A stretch of 11,614 nucleotides of DNA from a bacterium (GTDB lineage Bacteria; UBP15; UBA6099; DSWB01): NCBI GenBank assembly GCA_020061125.1, contig JAGUYV010000155.1, positions 1 through 11,614 of the forward strand, in the 5' to 3' direction. Shown here in pieces: positions 7,742 through 11,614 of this stretch (its first letter is position 1; each line of letters begins with the position of its first letter). The notes beneath the pieces are model-generated. The model ran no database searches. It was not told the origin of the DNA and saw only the letters and a program-made list of their open reading frames with translations. The position numbers and the translations under genes are program-made.

Positions 7742-8836
7742 GTGACGGGCGCAGTGGCCAGGCCAGACCTTGACATCATCATCCACAGCCTGCACGAATC
7801 TGTCATATTCTATGGGCCGGACATGGCCATCCAGTGGGCGAACCGCACGGCCATGGAATCGCTGAATCTGACCGAGCAGGATATGGTGGGGCGCCGCTGC
7901 CATGAATTATGGTACGCGCGCGATGATTACTGTCCCGGCTGTCCGGTGCGCAAGGCTCTGGAATCGGGCGAATTCGAGCAGGGCGAAATCACCACACCGG
8001 ACAAGCGCGTGTGGCTGGTGCAGGCCACGCCCGTGCGCGGCGACGACGGCAGGGTGCAGGGCATCGTGGAGGTGGCGCTGGACATCACCCGCCACCGCGA
8101 AGCCGAGGAAAAGCAGGCCCGCGCACAGGCCATGGACGATCTCATCAACGCCATGATCGATCCGGTCATCGTGTTCACCACAAACGGAAAAACCGTATAC
8201 GCGAACCGCGCGTTCTGCGAAGTGTTCCAGTTGGAGCTTCGGGATTTCATGGGCAAGAATTTCACCATGATCCCCGGATTTCAAAACCAGCGCGCGGACG
8301 AGATCATGCGGTACACGCCCCTGTTCCGGGAAGCCGCCATGGAGGGGCGCAGCGGTCCCATCGAGCTGCCTATCGTGCGGCTTGACGGGTCCGAGGTTCA
8401 CATGAGCGCCACGGCCGGCGCCATTCGCGACGAAAAGAATAAAATTACGCACATCGTGGTGTCTCTGCACGATATGTCCCGGCGCAAGCTCGTGGAGCGC
8501 GAACTCAAGAACCGCCAGGCGGCCCTGGAGTCAACCTTGAGCGCCACTGCCATTGTGGGCGAAGACGGGAAGGTGAACTGGGCGGACGACGCGTTTCTGC
8601 TGTTGTGGGACCTGGAGAGCAACGATGATGTGCAGGGCACGCCCGTGAGCGGATACTGGCAGGATCCGCAGGATGCGGTCCGCGCCATGGAAGCGGCGAT
8701 CGAATCGGGGCAGTGGCAGGGGCGTCTCACCGCAAGAAAGCGCGACGGAAGGAATTTTCATGCGAGCGTTTCCGTGCTCATTTTGAACAATGTCCAGGGC
8801 ACGGTGTGGGATGTGTCAGTAATAAAGGATCAATAA
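7742..8836 (+). CDS. Triple-PAS sensor protein without output domain
   Basis: The 364 residues form three PAS domains, roughly 10-117, 131-248 and 257-363. PAS domains sense redox state, gas, light or small ligands and usually sit in front of a kinase, cyclase or regulator. The first has the PAS-then-PAC pattern and three cysteines, C53, C64 and C67 (C-x10-C-x2-C within HELWYARDDYCPGCPVRKAL), a layout fit for a metal or thiol switch. Each of the first two ends in the DIT/DMS linker typical of PAS junctions. No HATPase, GGDEF, EAL, HD or HTH follows; the stop comes directly after PAS3. The protein seems cytoplasmic, with no membrane helix. The start is GTG 7742 with weak ribosome-site support. 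It may share a transcript with the flavoprotein gene, and it converges with the radical SAM gene 26 bp away. Confidence 0.9.
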   Translation: MTGAVARPDLDIIIHSLHESVIFYGPDMAIQWANRTAMESLNLTEQDMVGRRCHELWYARDDYCPGCPVRKALESGEFEQGEITTPDKRVWLVQATPVRGDDGRVQGIVEVALDITRHREAEEKQARAQAMDDLINAMIDPVIVFTTNGKTVYANRAFCEVFQLELRDFMGKNFTMIPGFQNQRADEIMRYTPLFREAAMEGRSGPIELPIVRLDGSEVHMSATAGAIRDEKNKITHIVVSLHDMSRRKLVERELKNRQAALESTLSATAIVGEDGKVNWADDAFLLLWDLESNDDVQGTPVSGYWQDPQDAVRAMEAAIESGQWQGRLTARKRDGRNFHASVSVLILNNVQGTVWDVSVIKDQ

Positions 8837-8862
8837 ATAAAGGTCGCCCAATAACGGTAACT

Positions 8863-10263
8863 CTATAAATCAAAATATCCGGGAATGGCTTTGAGGATTT
8901 GCAGGGCGCGCGCGGGCGACCCGATGTTCTTGATCGTGCGCAGCATGTAATCCGGCCGCAGATAGAATTCGAGGCGCGCACGGCGCACGAAATGCATGAC
9001 CTTGCGCGCGGGCAGCGCCGGCTGGTTCAGCACATAGCTGGTGAAGTCCACGCGGGACCAGTCTTTTTCGGATACAAGCCCCTGCTCCACGCATTGCGTC
9101 CAAAGCGGCGTGCCGGGGTAGGGCACCACCGGGTAGAAGTTGGCGTAGTCCGGGTCGAGCTTGAGCGCCAGGTCACGGGTGCGGCGCAGGGACTTCATGG
9201 TTTCGCCGGGGTAGCCGAACATGAAGAAAACAAACGACTGGATGTCCGCATCGCGCAGGGTGCGCACTGCGTTTGTGAGTTTGGAGTAATCCAGCTTCTT
9301 GCCCATGCGTTCCAGAGTGGCCGGGTCGCCGGACTCGGCGCCCATGCTCAACACACGGCATCCGCTGCGCCGCAGCAGACGCGCGTATTCCAGATCCGCA
9401 ATGGCTTCGGGCCGGGTGTTGGAAATCCATTGAATATCCAGCCGGTCCGCGATGATGCGCTCTGCCAGCGCGCGCATGGTGCGCGGGTTGAACACGGCCG
9501 TGTCGCCCCAGAAGTAAAAAAACGACACCCCGTATTTCTGCTTGATATGCTTGATTTCCGCGATCACGCGATCCGCGGTTTTCTCGCGCACCGGTCCCGC
9601 GTGCGTGAGCGGCGCCACACAGAACTCGCAGTGATACGGGCAGCCGCGGGATAGTTCCACGAGAAGGAACCGCTCACCGAACAGGGGCACGCGGTAGCGG
9701 GACAGGTCGAACCGGCTCCAATCCGGAAAGGGCATGGCGTCGAGCGCGTCGCCTGGCGCGCGGGGCGGGTTCACGGCAACGCCGCCCCCGGGGTTTCTGT
9801 ACGCCAGGCCGTGCACGCGCGCAGGCGCCTCGCCCCGCGCCAGGGCCAGGCAAGCCTGTTCGGGTTCGCCGATGAGCGCGTAATCCAGGCCGGAGAATTC
9901 CTCGAGGGTCTGCGCGGGAATGCCCGAAGTGTGCGGACCGAACGCCGCTGTTGCGGCGCCGGTTTTCTCCTTGAGTCCGCGTGCGAATTCCATGTCGCGG
10001 ATGATGGTGGGCGTGCATGTGGGCATGAGGATCAGGCCGGGGGAGAACCGGTTGCCGCGCATGCGGTCCGCCGCGCGCGCGGCGCTGGAATGTTCGAGCG
10101 CGAGGAACGGGATCCGGTTGTCTCGGAACAGGGCGCACAGCAGCGCCGGGGTAAGCGGCGGTTTCAGCGTGCCCAGCACCTCGCGTTTTTCCTGGCAGCG
10201 CATTTCGCGCGTATATTCCTGTCCCCGGGGGTCCGGGGGGATGATGATCAGCGTGTTGTGCAA
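8863..10263 (-). CDS. B12-binding-type radical SAM protein
   Basis: This 466-residue protein cleaves S-adenosylmethionine at a 4Fe-4S cluster to start radical chemistry. The cluster motif is C208-x3-C212-x2-C215 (GCPYHCEFC). Residues 1-150 form a Rossmann-like N-terminal domain of the kind called B12-binding in this family, ending in the GPHTSGIP and DYALIGEPE segments, but the classic DxHxxG cobalamin motif is absent. Other radical SAM marks are FYFWGDTAVFN (249-259), GAESGD (308-313) and the FMFGYPGET segment (347-355). The C-terminal tail includes LEFYLRPDYM (431-440). Substrates of such enzymes include lipids, hopanoids, tetrapyrroles and peptides; the sequence does not say which. The TTG at 10263 is the best start available but has little ribosome-site support. 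The neighbouring gene upstream is a likely paralogue. Confidence 0.92.
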   Translation of the reverse strand: MHNTLIIIPPDPRGQEYTREMRCQEKREVLGTLKPPLTPALLCALFRDNRIPFLALEHSSAARAADRMRGNRFSPGLILMPTCTPTIIRDMEFARGLKEKTGAATAAFGPHTSGIPAQTLEEFSGLDYALIGEPEQACLALARGEAPARVHGLAYRNPGGGVAVNPPRAPGDALDAMPFPDWSRFDLSRYRVPLFGERFLLVELSRGCPYHCEFCVAPLTHAGPVREKTADRVIAEIKHIKQKYGVSFFYFWGDTAVFNPRTMRALAERIIADRLDIQWISNTRPEAIADLEYARLLRRSGCRVLSMGAESGDPATLERMGKKLDYSKLTNAVRTLRDADIQSFVFFMFGYPGETMKSLRRTRDLALKLDPDYANFYPVVPYPGTPLWTQCVEQGLVSEKDWSRVDFTSYVLNQPALPARKVMHFVRRARLEFYLRPDYMLRTIKNIGSPARALQILKAIPGYFDL

Positions 10264-10340
10264 TGTCCGGTTCTCGATACTTTCCGCGTGCCTCGTTTAT
10301 GATAGAAATTTTATCCCAATGAACGGAAAAGGGAAATATG

Positions 10341-10398
10341 AGCGTGTAGCGAGTAGGGAAAAGCAAATGCAGGGTGCAGCGGGTAGGGTGCAGGGTGC
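10341..10398. repeat. Degenerate heptanucleotide tandem repeat
   Basis: Eight units of the pattern AGNGNGN can be read in register, with one 2-nt slip at 10369-10370: AGCGTGT, AGCGAGT, AGGGAAA, AGCAAAT, then AGGGTGC, AGCGGGT, AGGGTGC and AGGGTGC. It lies between the two radical SAM genes, close to the start of the downstream one. Similar TGCACCC/ACACGCT heptad runs are, to my recollection, common between genes of some Desulfobacterota and uncultured phyla; that is memory, not a search. Confidence 0.6.
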
Positions 10399-10431
10399 AA
10401 AGCGGAGCCGGAAAATGATTGCCACGGCGTC

Positions 10432-10486
10432 CACGGAGGGACACAGATGGTGCGGCCTGCGGCCGCGCACCCTCTAATCCTCCGTG
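10432..10486. repeat. Nested inverted repeat between the radical SAM genes
   Basis: An outer 8-bp pair, CACGGAGG (10432-10439) with CCTCCGTG (10479-10486), encloses an inner hairpin in which GGTGCGGCC (10449-10457) pairs with GGCCGCGCACC (10461-10471) apart from a 2-nt bulge, around TGC. The outer motif is part of a CCGTG-CTCCG type word repeated again at 10482-10520. There is no T-run, so it is not a typical terminator for the upstream gene, though it may slow transcription. It looks like a dispersed palindromic element. Confidence 0.5.
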
Positions 10487-10558
10487 TTCTCCGTGCCTTC
10501 GCGTCTCCGCGGTGTCTTTCCTCTTTTGCCTTTGCCGGAAGACGGACTACTGATGCGT

Positions 10559-11614
10559 TTACCGGGAAGATGCGGACAGATCCATGAATGCAAGGAAGTT
10601 GTTGAACATGCGGCGGTAGCCGCCCGAGGCCACCACATCCGCGGCATAGGCTGCGAGCTTGCGGGGCCGCAGGTAGAACTCGCGGTAGGCTCGCCTGCGG
10701 ATTTGGTCAAGCTCCGCGGCCGTGAAGTTTTCCGTGTGGATGATGGGGAAGTTGTGATAATTGAACTGGTCCCAGTCCGTGGTTTCGAGGTAGCCTTTTT
10801 GTTTGGCGGTTTCGAACAGGTCCGAGCCGGGCAGGGGGATGAGCGTGGAGAAAAAGACCCACGAGGGGTCGAGCGCGATGGCGGTGTTCACGGTTTCGCG
10901 CATGGTTTCTCTGGTGTCGGCGAAGTGGCCGAGGATGAAAAATCCCTTGGTGCGCACGCCGTGCTTGTGAATGAGTTTGAAGGCGCTCTTGAGCGTGTCG
11001 AGCCGCACTTTTTTCTTGATGGAGTCGAGGACCACATCGCTGCCGCTTTCGATTCCTATCTGGAATTCCACGCAGCCCGCGCGTTTCATGAGCGCGATGA
11101 GGTCCTCGTCCAGGCAGTCGGCGCGCGTGAGGCACGACCACTTGATCGGCATTTTTTCGCTGCTGATGCGGTTGCAGAATTCTTCGACGCGAGCGCGCTT
11201 GAGCGTAAAGGTGTCGTCGTAGAAAAAGATGAAGGAAATATCGTGGTCGCGGATCAGGTGGCGGATTTCCTCGAAGGTGTTGTCCAGGCTGCGGTCCCGC
11301 TCTACGCCGCCCCAGACGACATGCTGTGCGCAGAACGCGCATTTGAAGGGGCAGCCGCGCGAGGTGAAAAATGTGGTGAAATTCCTGTTGCGCATTTTGT
11401 AGGGGTAGTGGTGTTCGTAGAGGCGCATGGGCAGCAGGTCGCGGGCCGGGAAGGGCAGGGAATCGAGGTCGTTGATAAGCGGCCTGCGCGAGTTCTCGAT
11501 CACGGTTCCATTGTCAAGAAAAGACAGGCCCTGGACGCCGCGCCAGTCGCGGCCCGCAGCCAGGCATTCGAGGAGTTCGTGGAATGTGAGTTCGCCCTCG
11601 CCCTGGATGGAGGC
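10559..11614 (-). CDS. B12-binding-type radical SAM protein, 5' end outside the window
   Basis: A GTG at 11503 could give 314 residues, but the frame continues upstream to the window edge with family-typical sequence (GEGELTFHELLECLAAGRDW, then GVQGLSFLDNGTVIEN and RPLINDLDSLPFPARDLL), so the visible 351 residues are the C-terminal part of a longer protein whose N-terminal B12-binding-like domain is mostly missing. The cluster motif is RGCPFKCAFC, C-x3-C-x2-C at visible residues 88, 92 and 95. FIFFYDDTFTL, GIESGSD and GFFILGHFADT follow as expected for the barrel. Its tail REFYLRPRKL matches the EFYLRP of the gene downstream, pointing to paralogy. The reaction and substrate are unknown. 295 bp with repeats separate it from the next gene, so a single transcript is uncertain. 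Confidence 0.92.
   Translation of the reverse strand, partial: ASIQGEGELTFHELLECLAAGRDWRGVQGLSFLDNGTVIENSRRPLINDLDSLPFPARDLLPMRLYEHHYPYKMRNRNFTTFFTSRGCPFKCAFCAQHVVWGGVERDRSLDNTFEEIRHLIRDHDISFIFFYDDTFTLKRARVEEFCNRISSEKMPIKWSCLTRADCLDEDLIALMKRAGCVEFQIGIESGSDVVLDSIKKKVRLDTLKSAFKLIHKHGVRTKGFFILGHFADTRETMRETVNTAIALDPSWVFFSTLIPLPGSDLFETAKQKGYLETTDWDQFNYHNFPIIHTENFTAAELDQIRRRAYREFYLRPRKLAAYAADVVASGGYRRMFNNFLAFMDLSASSR

Noticed and set aside
8838-8862. A bidirectional terminator between the convergent PAS and radical SAM genes.
   Set aside because: The 26-bp gap holds no inverted repeat or T-run in either direction.
10341-10486. A CRISPR array in the repeats between the radical SAM genes.
   Set aside because: The units are 7 nt, degenerate and without unique spacers, and no cas gene is present.

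Overview
The window looks like a chromosomal segment of a G+C-rich bacterium. A pyrR-pyrB-pyrC operon, a lysine-rich histone-like protein next to a SWIB protein, a PAS protein with a Cys triad and tandem B12-type radical SAM genes are each seen in Desulfobacterota (former Deltaproteobacteria) and in some uncultured phyla. That placement is inference only, because no rRNA or other marker gene is present.

Layout. (1) Positions 1-1139, plus strand: an A+T-rich gene for a polytopic membrane protein of unknown function. Its composition is unlike everything to the right and its 5' end may lie outside the window. (2) Positions 1315-4257, minus strand: a compact pyrimidine operon, pyrR-pyrB-pyrC (uracil-sensing regulator, aspartate carbamoyltransferase, dihydroorotase). 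Junctions are 6 and 2 bp. Upstream lie a near-consensus sigma-70 promoter and a leader of about 125 nt holding a PyrR-site-like hairpin, a possible 24-residue leader peptide whose stop overlaps the pyrR start, and a 26-nt palindrome. (3) Positions 4258-4680: no convincing gene; a 13-bp direct repeat, a REP-like palindromic element and the terminator of the next operon. (4) Positions 4818-5677, minus strand: a two-gene chromatin-type operon encoding an (AKKAP)n histone-H1-like protein and a SWIB-domain protein with a similar basic tail. (5) Positions 5678-6634: about 1 kb almost free of genes, with hairpins, a block near 18% G+C and a G+C-rich inverted-repeat block. (6) Positions 6635-8836, plus strand: a nitronate monooxygenase/FabK-like flavoprotein and a protein of three PAS domains without an output domain. 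(7) Positions 8863-11614, minus strand: two radical SAM proteins of the B12-binding type, separated by 295 bp that contain a degenerate heptanucleotide tandem repeat and a nested inverted repeat. The upstream gene runs off the window.

How the parts work together. PyrB and PyrC catalyse consecutive steps of UMP synthesis and PyrR very probably regulates them through the leader RNA. The two basic proteins probably act together on nucleoid DNA. The flavoprotein and PAS protein may be co-transcribed. The radical SAM genes look like paralogues from one pathway whose substrate cannot be read from sequence. The most notable points are the pyr leader, the histone/SWIB operon and the palindromic intergenic elements. 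No CRISPR array, transposase, tRNA or rRNA was found.
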